Origin: Opitutaceae bacterium
GTDB lineage: Bacteria > Verrucomicrobiota > Verrucomicrobiia > Opitutales > Opitutaceae
DNA: 64,000 nt
Assembly (NCBI GenBank): GCA_016711225.1
Contig: JADJTK010000011.1
Coordinates: 1 to 64,000, forward strand
Reading direction: 5' to 3'
Shown: piece by piece, positions 18,187 through 25,105 of the stretch
How the letters are laid out: each line of letters starts with the position of its first letter
Position numbering within the stretch: the first letter of the stretch is position 1
Notes under the pieces: generated by a model
Databases searched by the model: none
Told to the model about the DNA's origin: nothing
Seen by the model: only the letters and a program-made list of their open reading frames with translations
Translations under genes and position numbers: made by a program

Positions 18187-19214
18187 AAGCCTCCCTCCGC
18201 GATCATCGCCTCGACCACCCGTGCGGCGCCGTGGCCGTCCACAAACTGACTGGCGAGCTCGGCCAGGATCGCCCGCTTGCGGGCATCGGCCACCAGACCG
18301 GCCACCATCGCCGCCAGCTCCGCCGGCGCGATATCCGCGTGCCAGCCGGCGTACTGCACCGCCCCGACCGCCGCAAATCGCTCGCACGTGCGCCGCTGGT
18401 TCTCGGCCGTGCATAGGACCAGCATCGGGGTGCACAACAGCGCCAGTTCGTAGAGCGTGGTTCCGCCGGCTGTCACCGCCAATTGAGCACCGGCAAAACG
18501 TTCGGCCAATTCCCCTGGCGCCACCACGGGCTGCAACCGAGGGGCCAATGCCGTGATCGCAGCGACCAGTTCGATGCGCCGCGGATTCGCCGCCCCTACG
18601 ATCAGATCCGCCGCGAGCTCCCTCGCCGCCGGACACTGCAACGCCTCCAATACCCGCTCCGTGGCGCAGGCTGGATCAGTACCCCCGAGTGTCACCACAA
18701 TGCGTGCGCTACGGACCGGCCGCGCCCGGGCCGCGCGCAGAAACTCCGGACGCAGCAGCGCAAACTCCGGGCCAAGCAACAACTGGCACGCTCCGGCCTT
18801 CGCCGGGTAGTCGGCCCCACCGGCCCCAAGATTCTGATTCAGGAGAAGGTCCGCGCGGAAGGGCCGCGCCAATCCGTTGTCGTCGATGCGCAACACCCTC
18901 ACCACCCCCGACCAGGCCGCCTCCCAGGCAGGACCAAACAGCGGGCCGTCCACCACCAGCCAGCCGGCGCCGAGCCGCTGAGCCAATGCCGCGGTCTCGA
19001 ATGCGTCTGCGGCCGAACCCGACGCCGTGCGCAGACCGACCACCCGCCCACCACCGGCCTCAAGACGCGCCACAATCACCGGCTCCGGCTCCGCCATCGC
19101 AAACACCACACGCCCGCCGCGCCGCATCCATTCCTGCGCCAGGGCCAGGCAACGCAACACATGCCCGGTGCCGAGCGCGGCCGTGGCTTCGCAGCGGATG
19201 AGCAGAGATTTCAT
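18183..19214 (-). CDS. pseG: UDP-2,4-diacetamido-2,4,6-trideoxy-altropyranose hydrolase
   Basis: A 343-residue PseG-type GT-B hydrolase that removes UDP from the bis-acetamido altrose sugar before condensation by PseI. Family features are the glycine-rich start ATAALGTGHVLRCLALA, the DGPLFGPAWE and RIDDNGLARPF segments in the N-terminal domain, IVVTLGGTDPA at the interdomain strand, and AVTAGGTTLYELALL in the nucleotide-binding domain. It is divergent from pseF, and the 140-bp gap holds a large inverted repeat, so both genes may be controlled from there. Confidence 0.9.
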   Translation of the reverse strand: MKSLLIRCEATAALGTGHVLRCLALAQEWMRRGGRVVFAMAEPEPVIVARLEAGGGRVVGLRTASGSAADAFETAALAQRLGAGWLVVDGPLFGPAWEAAWSGVVRVLRIDDNGLARPFRADLLLNQNLGAGGADYPAKAGACQLLLGPEFALLRPEFLRAARARPVRSARIVVTLGGTDPACATERVLEALQCPAARELAADLIVGAANPRRIELVAAITALAPRLQPVVAPGELAERFAGAQLAVTAGGTTLYELALLCTPMLVLCTAENQRRTCERFAAVGAVQYAGWHADIAPAELAAMVAGLVADARKRAILAELASQFVDGHGAARVVEAMIAEGGL

Positions 19215-19233
19215 CGTCCGCTCTTCCTTACTA

Positions 19234-19302
19234 TGGGAGGGGCTTTACGCCCCGACTCTCGGGCAAACTGGGGAGAACAATCGGGGCATAAAGCCCCTCC
19301 CA
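19234..19302. repeat. Long inverted repeat between pseG and pseF
   Basis: Arms 19234-19255 and 19281-19302 are 22 bp each and complementary with one mismatch. The arms begin TGGGAGGGGCTTTA, and the intervening loop is 25 bases. It lies between the divergent starts of pseG and pseF. The form resembles a REP doublet; a regulatory effect is possible but unproven. Confidence 0.8.
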
Positions 19303-19354
19303 CAGTCGCATCCGGTAGTTGCCGCCGCGCCAAAGTTCGTCCCACACTGCCGCC

Positions 19355-19912
19355 ATGCACGTCGTCGGCTCGATCATCGCGCGTTTGGGCAGCAAGAGAC
19401 TGCCGTATAAGAACCTGCTCCCTTTCGCCGGCAAACCCCTGGTCGGCCTCGGGATCGAGATACTCCGGCGCACCAAACTGGTGACCGAGATCGTCGTCTC
19501 CACCGAGAGCGAACTGATCGCCCGCGTAGCCCGCGACTACGGAGCCACTGTGATCCGTCGTCCTGACGAGCTCGCTGCCGACAACATTCCCTCGGTGCCC
19601 GTGTTCCAGCACATCCTCACCCATTTCCCGTGCGACGTGCATGTGAATTTCAACATCAACCTTCCCTGCTGCGCCCCCGAGGTGATCGACCGCGCCATCA
19701 CGCTCGCGGAGGAAAAAGGCGAGGCGCTCTCCGTGCCCTTTGCCGCTTGGGCCCAGACCTCCGAACGGCTTCGCAACTACGGCGATCCGTGGAAGGTACT
19801 GGAGTACGCACACAAGTTCGATGATCCGCGTGCCGGCACCACCGACGTGCACACCCTCGAAGACCTGCTCACCGTCTACCGCGAAGCCCAGGGGCCGATC
19901 GCGGGCTGGTAG
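19355..19912 (+). CDS. pseF: CMP-pseudaminic acid cytidylyltransferase-like protein
   Basis: A 185-residue member of the NeuA/PseF/KdsB nucleotidyltransferase family, which activates the nine-carbon sugar with CTP. The signature SIIARLGSKRLPYKNLLPF is the CTP-binding loop, and VSTESELIARVARDYGA follows. It is shorter than the usual 230 residues, and the end of the family fold seems trimmed, although the stop is clean. It is the only pse gene here on the plus strand. Start 19355 was chosen because the conserved strand begins at MHVVGSIIARLGSK. The specific substrate is inferred from its neighbours. Confidence 0.75.
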   Translation: MHVVGSIIARLGSKRLPYKNLLPFAGKPLVGLGIEILRRTKLVTEIVVSTESELIARVARDYGATVIRRPDELAADNIPSVPVFQHILTHFPCDVHVNFNINLPCCAPEVIDRAITLAEEKGEALSVPFAAWAQTSERLRNYGDPWKVLEYAHKFDDPRAGTTDVHTLEDLLTVYREAQGPIAGW

Positions 19913-19983
19913 CGGCACGCCTTGCACGCCGTCGGGAAGGCAAGGCCTTCCGCCAGGGAGGAAAGCCAAAGGCCGCGCGCTGG

Positions 19984-20011
19984 AAGCTGAAGGCTGAAGG
20001 CTGAAAGCTGA
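19984..20011. repeat. Heptamer tandem repeat (AAGCTGA/AGGCTGA)
   Basis: Four consecutive 7-mers: AAGCTGA, AGGCTGA twice, then AAGCTGA. They resemble the short tandemly repeated repetitive (STRR) heptamers known from cyanobacteria. Other heptamer tracts of different sequence occur inside dnaE, a methyltransferase gene and glnS. Confidence 0.8.
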
Positions 20012-20064
20012 AACCAAATTCAGCCGCAGTGCCGCCCCCACGACCATCGGCCGCCGCTCCCTCT

Positions 20065-20093
20065 GAATGGTGGGGCGGGCTTCACGCCCGCCA
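20065..20093. repeat. 29-base hairpin repeat, copy 1
   Basis: It contains GGCGGGC-TTCAC-GCCCGCC. The whole 29-base unit, starting GAATGGTGGG, is repeated without change at 63800-63828. Confidence 0.9.
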
Positions 20094-20116
20094 TCCCTGC
20101 ACAGAAGTCCCCTGTG

Positions 20117-20181
20117 GGGAGAGCCTGCTTGCACGCGATTCCGATTATAGATCGCGGGCCAGCATGCTCCTCCAACCGTTT
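20117..20181. repeat. Imperfect long hairpin
   Basis: A left arm ending GCACGCGAT pairs with a right arm beginning ATCGCGGGCC. The arms are about 23 bp with several mismatches, around an AT-rich loop. Confidence 0.6.
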
Positions 20182-20223
20182 GACTGCGCCTAGGGTTCGT
20201 ACTCCTCCCTGCCCGCCGCGTAG

Positions 20224-20244
20224 CTGAACGACAAAGTCGTTCAG
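20224..20244. repeat. CTGAACGAC hairpin repeat, copy 1
   Basis: CTGAACGAC-AAA-GTCGTTCAG forms a perfect 9-bp stem. A near-identical copy lies at 63849-63869, again shortly after the 29-base repeat, so the two units travel together. Confidence 0.8.
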
Positions 20245-20265
20245 CCGATCGCACGATCGCCGGCT

Positions 20266-21438
20266 TCATGCCCCGTTCTCCTTTCCCAGCGCCATTCGCA
20301 GCGCGGCGACCACTTCGTCCTGCTGCGCATCGGTGAGTCCACAATAAAGCGGCAACGTCAACGTTGCGGCGTAGCGCCCCTCGGCCGCCGGGAAATCCCC
20401 GGGCTTGAAACCGAACTGGCGGTAGTAGGGCTGAAGATGGACCGGAATGTAGTGAACATTCACGCCGATACCGGCGGCACACAGCGCGGCGAAAGCCTCG
20501 GCTCGGCTGATCGCACAGCGGGTGCCATCGATCAGGATCGGGTAGAGGTGCCAGCTCGACTCCCGGTCGGGCCGGCGCGCCGGCAACTGCACGGGCAGGT
20601 CGGCGAGCAGCCGGTCGTAGCGGGCGGCCAATTCGCGGCGGCGGCGCAGGAACTCCGGCAGGCGCTCCAGTTGCGACCACCCCAATGCAGCCTGAATGTC
20701 GGTGAGCCGGTAGTGGTATCCAAGCTCCACTTGTTCATAGCTCCACACGCCCTCGGGCAGGGCGGTCAGTTCGGAGGGGTCGCGGGTGATTCCGTGGGAG
20801 CGCAGCCGGCGCAGTCGCGCGGCCAGATCGTCGCGATTGGTGAGAATCACCCCGCCCTCGCCGGTAGTGGCGATCTTCACCGCATGAAAGCTGAGCACGG
20901 TGCACTCCGAAAAGCGGCCATCGCCCACCGGCCCGGCGCCGTAGGTGGCGCCGAGCGCATGGGCGGCGTCCTCGACCAACGCCACGCCATACGCGCGAGC
21001 GAGCGCCGCGATCTCAGCCAGGTCGCAGGGCAGCCCGGCAAAGTGTACCGGCACCAAGACCGCCGGCAGGCGGTTCGCCTGGGCGGCCTGCTCCAGTTTC
21101 CGCGCCAGTGCATCCACGGAGAGGTTGCCGCTGTCGGGTTCGACATCGACGAAATCCACCTCGGCCCCGCAGTAGCGCGCGCAGTTGGCCGAGGCGACAA
21201 ACGTGTTGGGCGAAGTCCACAGTGCGCGACCCGGCCCCAGCCCCAGGGCAAGTCCGGCCAGATGCAGCCCAGCGGTGGCACTACTCACGGCCACAGCGTG
21301 GCGCGCCCCGCAGCACTCGGCCACCCGTTGTTCGAAACGGGGAATGGCGGGGCCCTGGGTGAGAAAATCGGATCGCAACACCGCGGCGACAGCGGCGATC
21401 TCCTCTTCGCTGACGTTCTGTCGGGCGTAGGGAATCAT
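20266..21438 (-). CDS. pseC: UDP-4-amino-4,6-dideoxy-N-acetyl-L-altrosamine transaminase
   Basis: A 390-residue PLP-dependent aminotransferase of the DegT/DnrJ/EryC1 family. It would aminate the 4-keto sugar made by PseB, with glutamate as donor. The PLP-phosphate region SSATAGLHLAGLALGL, the VEDAAHALGATYG segment (PLP-ring Asp) and the internal aldimine lysine near residue 188 in SFHAVKIATTGEGG are all visible. The N terminus MIPYARQNVSEEEI is typical. It lies 115 bp downstream of pseB with a repeat unit between them. The fold could serve other nucleotide sugars, but the neighbourhood supports pseC. Confidence 0.9.
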   Translation of the reverse strand: MIPYARQNVSEEEIAAVAAVLRSDFLTQGPAIPRFEQRVAECCGARHAVAVSSATAGLHLAGLALGLGPGRALWTSPNTFVASANCARYCGAEVDFVDVEPDSGNLSVDALARKLEQAAQANRLPAVLVPVHFAGLPCDLAEIAALARAYGVALVEDAAHALGATYGAGPVGDGRFSECTVLSFHAVKIATTGEGGVILTNRDDLAARLRRLRSHGITRDPSELTALPEGVWSYEQVELGYHYRLTDIQAALGWSQLERLPEFLRRRRELAARYDRLLADLPVQLPARRPDRESSWHLYPILIDGTRCAISRAEAFAALCAAGIGVNVHYIPVHLQPYYRQFGFKPGDFPAAEGRYAATLTLPLYCGLTDAQQDEVVAALRMALGKENGA

Positions 21439-21522
21439 CTCGGAATTACAGAGTGCAGATGGCGGAATACGGACTTTCTGACGACCGGGAAGGGAATGGC
21501 AGGCACTGAGAACTGCCCTAGA

Positions 21523-21546
21523 GTGGCGCAGGCGTCCCTGCCTGCG
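21523..21546. repeat. CGCAGGC hairpin repeat, copy 1 (pseB-pseC gap)
   Basis: CGCAGGC and GCCTGCG form a 7-bp stem around GTCCCT. The 24-base unit is repeated exactly at 22850-22873, so the two copies flank pseB. Confidence 0.85.
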
Positions 21547-21553
21547 AGGATTT

Positions 21554-22543
21554 TCAACTCTTCAGGAGTTCCCTGAGCTGCACCGCATCAATCCACTGGG
21601 TGTTCCTGTCGGAGCTGTATTCGAAACCATCAGATACAGGCGTGCCCCGCTCATTGAGGACGTTGCGCTCAAACTTGGGCAAGGTGGTGAACAGGATCGA
21701 GGGCTTGATCACATAATGGTCACCGAACTCAAGAGTGAGATGGGAGGAGTCGGCCGGGCACATCACTTCGTGCAGCTTCTCCCCGGGGCGGATACCAATG
21801 ACTTTCTGCGGGAGCTTCGGGGCGAGCGCGGCGGCCAGGTCGGTCAGGCGCATCGATGGAATCTTCGGCACGAAGATTTCGCCACCATACATGCGAGCGA
21901 AGCTGCTCACCACAAACTCCACCCCCTGATCGAGCGTGATCCAGAAACGCGTCATGCGCGGGTCGGTGATCGGGATCTCCTTGGCCTTCTCGCGCACAAG
22001 CTTCTGAAAAAACGGCACCACGGAGCCGCGAGAGCCCACGACGTTGCCGTAGCGCACAACGGCGAAACGAGTCGGAAGGTTACCGGCCAAATTATTGGCC
22101 GCGGTGAACAGCTTGTCGGAGACCAGCTTGGTCGCACCGTAGAGGTTGATCGGATTCGCCGCCTTGTCCGTCGACAGTGCAATGACCTTCTTCACCCGAT
22201 TCGCTAGGGCGGCCTGAACGACGTTGTTGGCCCCGTCGATGTTGGTCTTCACGCACTCCATCGGATTGTACTCGGCAATCGGTACATGCTTCATCGCCGC
22301 CGCGTGGACCACATAATCGACATCGCGCATGGCCAGCGTAAGTCGCGACAGGTCACGCACGTCACCGATGAAAAAGCGCATGGCAGGATGGTCGAACTCC
22401 TGCTGCATGTCGTAGTGCTTCTGCTCGTCGCGGGAGTAGACGATGAGCTTACGCGGCTTGTACTTCTCGAGGATGTGACGCACGAAGCGCCGGCCGAAGG
22501 AGCCGGTCCCGCCGGTGACAAAGAGGGTGGCGTTGTCGAACAT
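21554..22543 (-). CDS. pseB: UDP-N-acetylglucosamine 4,6-dehydratase (inverting)
   Basis: A 329-residue extended SDR enzyme, the first step of the pseudaminic acid route: UDP-GlcNAc to the 4-keto-L-arabino sugar. NAD(P) loop LFVTGGTGSFGRRFVRHIL, DVRDLSRL, VVHAAAMKHVPIAEYNP and the catalytic region LSTDKAANPINLYGATK (Tyr and Lys) are all present. MRLTDLAAAL and IGIRPGEKLHEVMCP are PseB/FlaA1 hallmarks. The start at 22543 matches the conserved MFDNATLFVTGG; an upstream ATG only adds unrelated residues. It is the promoter-proximal gene of the minus-strand pse genes. Confidence 0.93.
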   Translation of the reverse strand: MFDNATLFVTGGTGSFGRRFVRHILEKYKPRKLIVYSRDEQKHYDMQQEFDHPAMRFFIGDVRDLSRLTLAMRDVDYVVHAAAMKHVPIAEYNPMECVKTNIDGANNVVQAALANRVKKVIALSTDKAANPINLYGATKLVSDKLFTAANNLAGNLPTRFAVVRYGNVVGSRGSVVPFFQKLVREKAKEIPITDPRMTRFWITLDQGVEFVVSSFARMYGGEIFVPKIPSMRLTDLAAALAPKLPQKVIGIRPGEKLHEVMCPADSSHLTLEFGDHYVIKPSILFTTLPKFERNVLNERGTPVSDGFEYSSDRNTQWIDAVQLRELLKS

Positions 22544-23141
22544 GGTGTTCAGGGGCAGTTGAGCCGAGGCTCGCCTAGCAACAGAGCAGATACGGGGTAA
22601 ATCTTGCCGAGCCATCCGGCGGAGTAAGGGAGCATTTCTCCTTGCCGCGCAAGAAGCGTGCCGCGGAAGACGTTGCGGTAAGCTGAATCACTGCCAATCC
22701 CAGACCGGAAACCGCCTATGCCACCTCAAGTCTGCCTTGATGCGGGCATCCATCTGGACGTTCGACCCTTGGCCACGAAGAGGCGCAAGAGGCCACGAAA
22801 ACGATCCGGGGCTATCCCGCTTAACAATGTGGACGAGAGCGGCCGAGCCGTGGCGCAGGCGTCCCTGCCTGCGTTCCCCTCAGTACCCCAGACCACCGAA
22901 ACACGAACCGGCGCCATGACGACCGGAAGAGACTTGGGCGAGCTCTGATGCCTCAGGCCGAAAAGATTCGTGAAGTGTTCGGGCTAGGGTGTATTTCCTA
23001 TGCTCTCCTACGGGCGACGCCTCGCCGCAGAAAAAATCCATGCCCACCCATTAAACTTTCTCCAAGCCGATCCGATCAGCCCCTCGTCCGGCAAGAAATG
23101 CCGGAATTCAACAACTCAAACCATCCAGAAAGGATACTCAC
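22544..23141. other. Divergent leader region between pseB and the flagellin gene
   Basis: No convincing gene. It must hold the start signals for pseB and the flagellin gene. A CCACGAAGAG-type purine tract is at about 22770-22800 and a hairpin repeat at 22850-22873. TAAACTTT (23052-23059) and GCCGATCC (23066-23073) resemble sigma-28 boxes, but the spacing is only 6 bases. Confidence 0.4.
22850..22873. repeat. CGCAGGC hairpin repeat, copy 2
   Basis: Identical over 24 bases to 21523-21546. Confidence 0.85.
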
Positions 23142-23981
23142 ATGGCTGACATCTCACTTAGCGCCGGCATTCGATCCAACCTGCTTTCGCTGCAAAGCAC
23201 CGCTTCCCTGCTCTCCCAGACGCAATCGCGCTTGGGTTCGGGCAAGAAAGTAAACAGTCCGATCGATAATCCGACCAACTACTTCACGGCAGAAGCCCTG
23301 AAAAACCGCTCGAGCGATCTGACGGCTCGGTTGGACGGTATCGCTAAAGGCATTAACACGCTGAAGGCGGCCGACGCCGGCATCAAGGGAATCAAGAGTT
23401 TGATCTCCCAGGCAAAAGGTATCGCGAACGACGCCCGCGCGTTGTCCACGGATACTGCAGATACCCAAGCTCAGGCTGATCGTTCCGCTCTGTCCGTTCG
23501 GTTCGACACCATCCGCACTCAGATCGACGAACTCTCCGCCGATTCGAACTACGATGGCGTTAACCTGCTCGCAGGAGACGACCTTACAGTTGAATTCGGC
23601 GAGAAGATCGGCAGTTCGACGATCGACCTGGAAGGTTTCGACGCCACCTCAGGAGGCGACCTCGGCATCGCTGCAGCGGCCAACGCGTTCGGTGCCAACA
23701 CCGATGTGGATGCCGCAATCGCCGACCTCCAAAACGCCGAAGGCACGCTCCGCACGGAAGCGAAGACCCTGTCGGCCAACCTCGGCGTCCTGTCGACCCG
23801 CCAGGAGTTCACCAAGACTTTGGCGAACACCTTGACGTCCGGTGCGGACGATCTGACCAACGCCGACCTGAACACGGAAGCGGCGAACCTGCTGGCCCTC
23901 AACACGCAGCAATCACTGGGCGTCAATTCCCTGTCGCTGGCGTCGCAGGCCTCCCAGTCGGTTCTCCGGTTGCTCCAGTAA
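23142..23981 (+). CDS. Flagellin
   Basis: A 279-residue flagellin, the filament subunit exported by the flagellar type III system. N-terminal D0/D1: SLSAGIRSNLLSLQSTASL, QSRLGSGKKVNSPIDNPTNY. C-terminal D1/D0: TLSANLGVLSTRQEFTKTL and a terminal helix SLASQASQSVLRLLQ. The variable middle is very short, so surface D2/D3 domains are absent. Ser/Thr-rich segments such as GSSTIDLEGFDATSGGD are candidate O-glycosylation sites. AAAGGA lies 9 bases before the ATG. A strong terminator follows. The adjacent pse genes suggest pseudaminic-acid glycosylation of this protein (inference). Confidence 0.93.
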   Translation: MADISLSAGIRSNLLSLQSTASLLSQTQSRLGSGKKVNSPIDNPTNYFTAEALKNRSSDLTARLDGIAKGINTLKAADAGIKGIKSLISQAKGIANDARALSTDTADTQAQADRSALSVRFDTIRTQIDELSADSNYDGVNLLAGDDLTVEFGEKIGSSTIDLEGFDATSGGDLGIAAAANAFGANTDVDAAIADLQNAEGTLRTEAKTLSANLGVLSTRQEFTKTLANTLTSGADDLTNADLNTEAANLLALNTQQSLGVNSLSLASQASQSVLRLLQ

Positions 23982-24012
23982 TCGCGTTTCAGGCGAACTA
24001 AAGTTTTCAAGG

Positions 24013-24039
24013 AGCGGGCTTCGGCCCGCTCTTTTTTTG
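24013..24039 (+). terminator. Rho-independent terminator of the flagellin gene
   Basis: GAGCGGGC-TTCG-GCCCGCTC forms a perfect 8-bp stem with a UUCG tetraloop and is followed by seven Ts. It lies 32 bases after the flagellin stop. Confidence 0.95.
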
Positions 24040-24454
24040 CGCTCGTTGCCCCGCCCTCGCCTGCGTTCCGTATGGAGGGCGAGGCTCCGCCCGAGCCGGG
24101 AACCCACATCAACTCCGCCGCCGTGGCCCACCGCTTCAACCCGGGCCTCCGCGCACCGCCATCGATGTGGCCCGCCGTTTCAGCCCTCGTCGGCGTTCCG
24201 ACTGAGCGAAGCTCCGCCCGAGCCGCTCCGATTCTTAGGGCTATCGAACCCGGCTGGCCGGGCGGCTCCTCATGCAGCGATCGCCTGGCGCCGCACAACC
24301 AGGTCCCTTCGAGCCGCCCGCCGGCACAGACCGCCGCTCCGGCAAGGCCCCTTGGCGCCAGAAAGCCTCTCCGATCCGCACGCAACGGCCTCGGCGCACA
24401 TCCCCGGGCCCCTTTTTCCTACAGAAACCACGTGGGACTCCGTTATTGAGCGAA
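24040..24454. other. Intergenic stretch with a twice-used GCTCCGCCCGAGCCG unit
   Basis: No gene. GCTCCGCCCGAGCCG occurs at 24084-24098 and 24211-24225, each about 20 bases after GTTCCG, suggesting tandem degenerate copies of one repeat. Confidence 0.5.
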
Positions 24455-25087
24455 ATGAAACCGTTCTACCGTCGCGTGGGAGGACACTTGTTAACCGGAC
24501 TCGTCGGCTTAATCACCACGAGCGCTGCCGCACTCACCGTAGTGCCACCGACATTCTCCGAGCTGGTTGCCTGCGCCGAGTCCATTGTGCGAACCGAGGT
24601 TGTCGATACCAGTGCGGAGTGGCGGCGGACTAGCGATGGACGCCCCTTCATCGTGACCCTGGTCACCCTGAAGATCGAGGCCACGCTCAAAGGCGCCGCC
24701 TCCGAAGAGTTGGTGCTAACTCAACTCGGCGGGCGCATTGGCGAGACATGGCTGGCCATCCCCGGCCTTCCGAAATGGCGAAAAGGGGACCGGGACTTCC
24801 TGTTCGTCGCCGAAAACGGCCGGGTCATCTGCCCCCTCGTCGGGCTGCCTCACGGACGTTACTGGATCGTGCGCGATCCCGCCAATCAGGCCGAATACGT
24901 CGCCCGCAACAACGGGGCGGCGCTCGCTGCGGTCGCCGACGTGGTGAATCCACTTACAGGAGTTGGCGCGACTCCAGCCCGACTCCTCGCCAGCGCCAAC
25001 CCGCTTCATCCCCCGCTCTCCGCTCCGCAATTTGAGACGGCGGTGCGCGACGAGGTCGCCCGCCAAGCCGCCGCGATGGCCCACTGA
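24455..25087 (+). CDS. Secreted protein of unknown function preceding the matrixin-like protease
   Basis: A 210-residue protein starting MKPFYRRVGGHLLTGLVGLI, a signal peptide with probable cleavage after TTSAAALT. The body has PPTFSELVACAESIVRTEV, a beta-rich segment (VTLVTLKIEATLKGAASEEL) and GKWRKGDRDFLFV-like residues near the middle. No known catalytic motif is seen. It ends 18 bp before the metalloprotease gene, so the two are probably co-transcribed. It could be a partner or inhibitor of that protease. The start at 24455 was chosen for the signal peptide; the longer open frame upstream is repeat-derived. Confidence 0.65.
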   Translation: MKPFYRRVGGHLLTGLVGLITTSAAALTVVPPTFSELVACAESIVRTEVVDTSAEWRRTSDGRPFIVTLVTLKIEATLKGAASEELVLTQLGGRIGETWLAIPGLPKWRKGDRDFLFVAENGRVICPLVGLPHGRYWIVRDPANQAEYVARNNGAALAAVADVVNPLTGVGATPARLLASANPLHPPLSAPQFETAVRDEVARQAAAMAH

Positions 25088-25105
25088 CCCCCGGGAATCA
25101 TTGTC

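Larger units (their letters stand above)
19913..20265. other. Repeat-packed gap between pseF and pseC
   Basis: No gene. It is the densest repeat stretch in the window: a heptameric tract, a 29-base hairpin repeat shared with 63.8 kb, a long imperfect hairpin and a perfect 9-bp hairpin, listed separately. Confidence 0.7.

Noticed and set aside
23052..23073. Sigma-28-like promoter for flagellin (TAAACTTT and GCCGATCC)
   Set aside because: Both boxes match well but are separated by 6 bases instead of about 11 in the enteric consensus, so I do not list it as a promoter.
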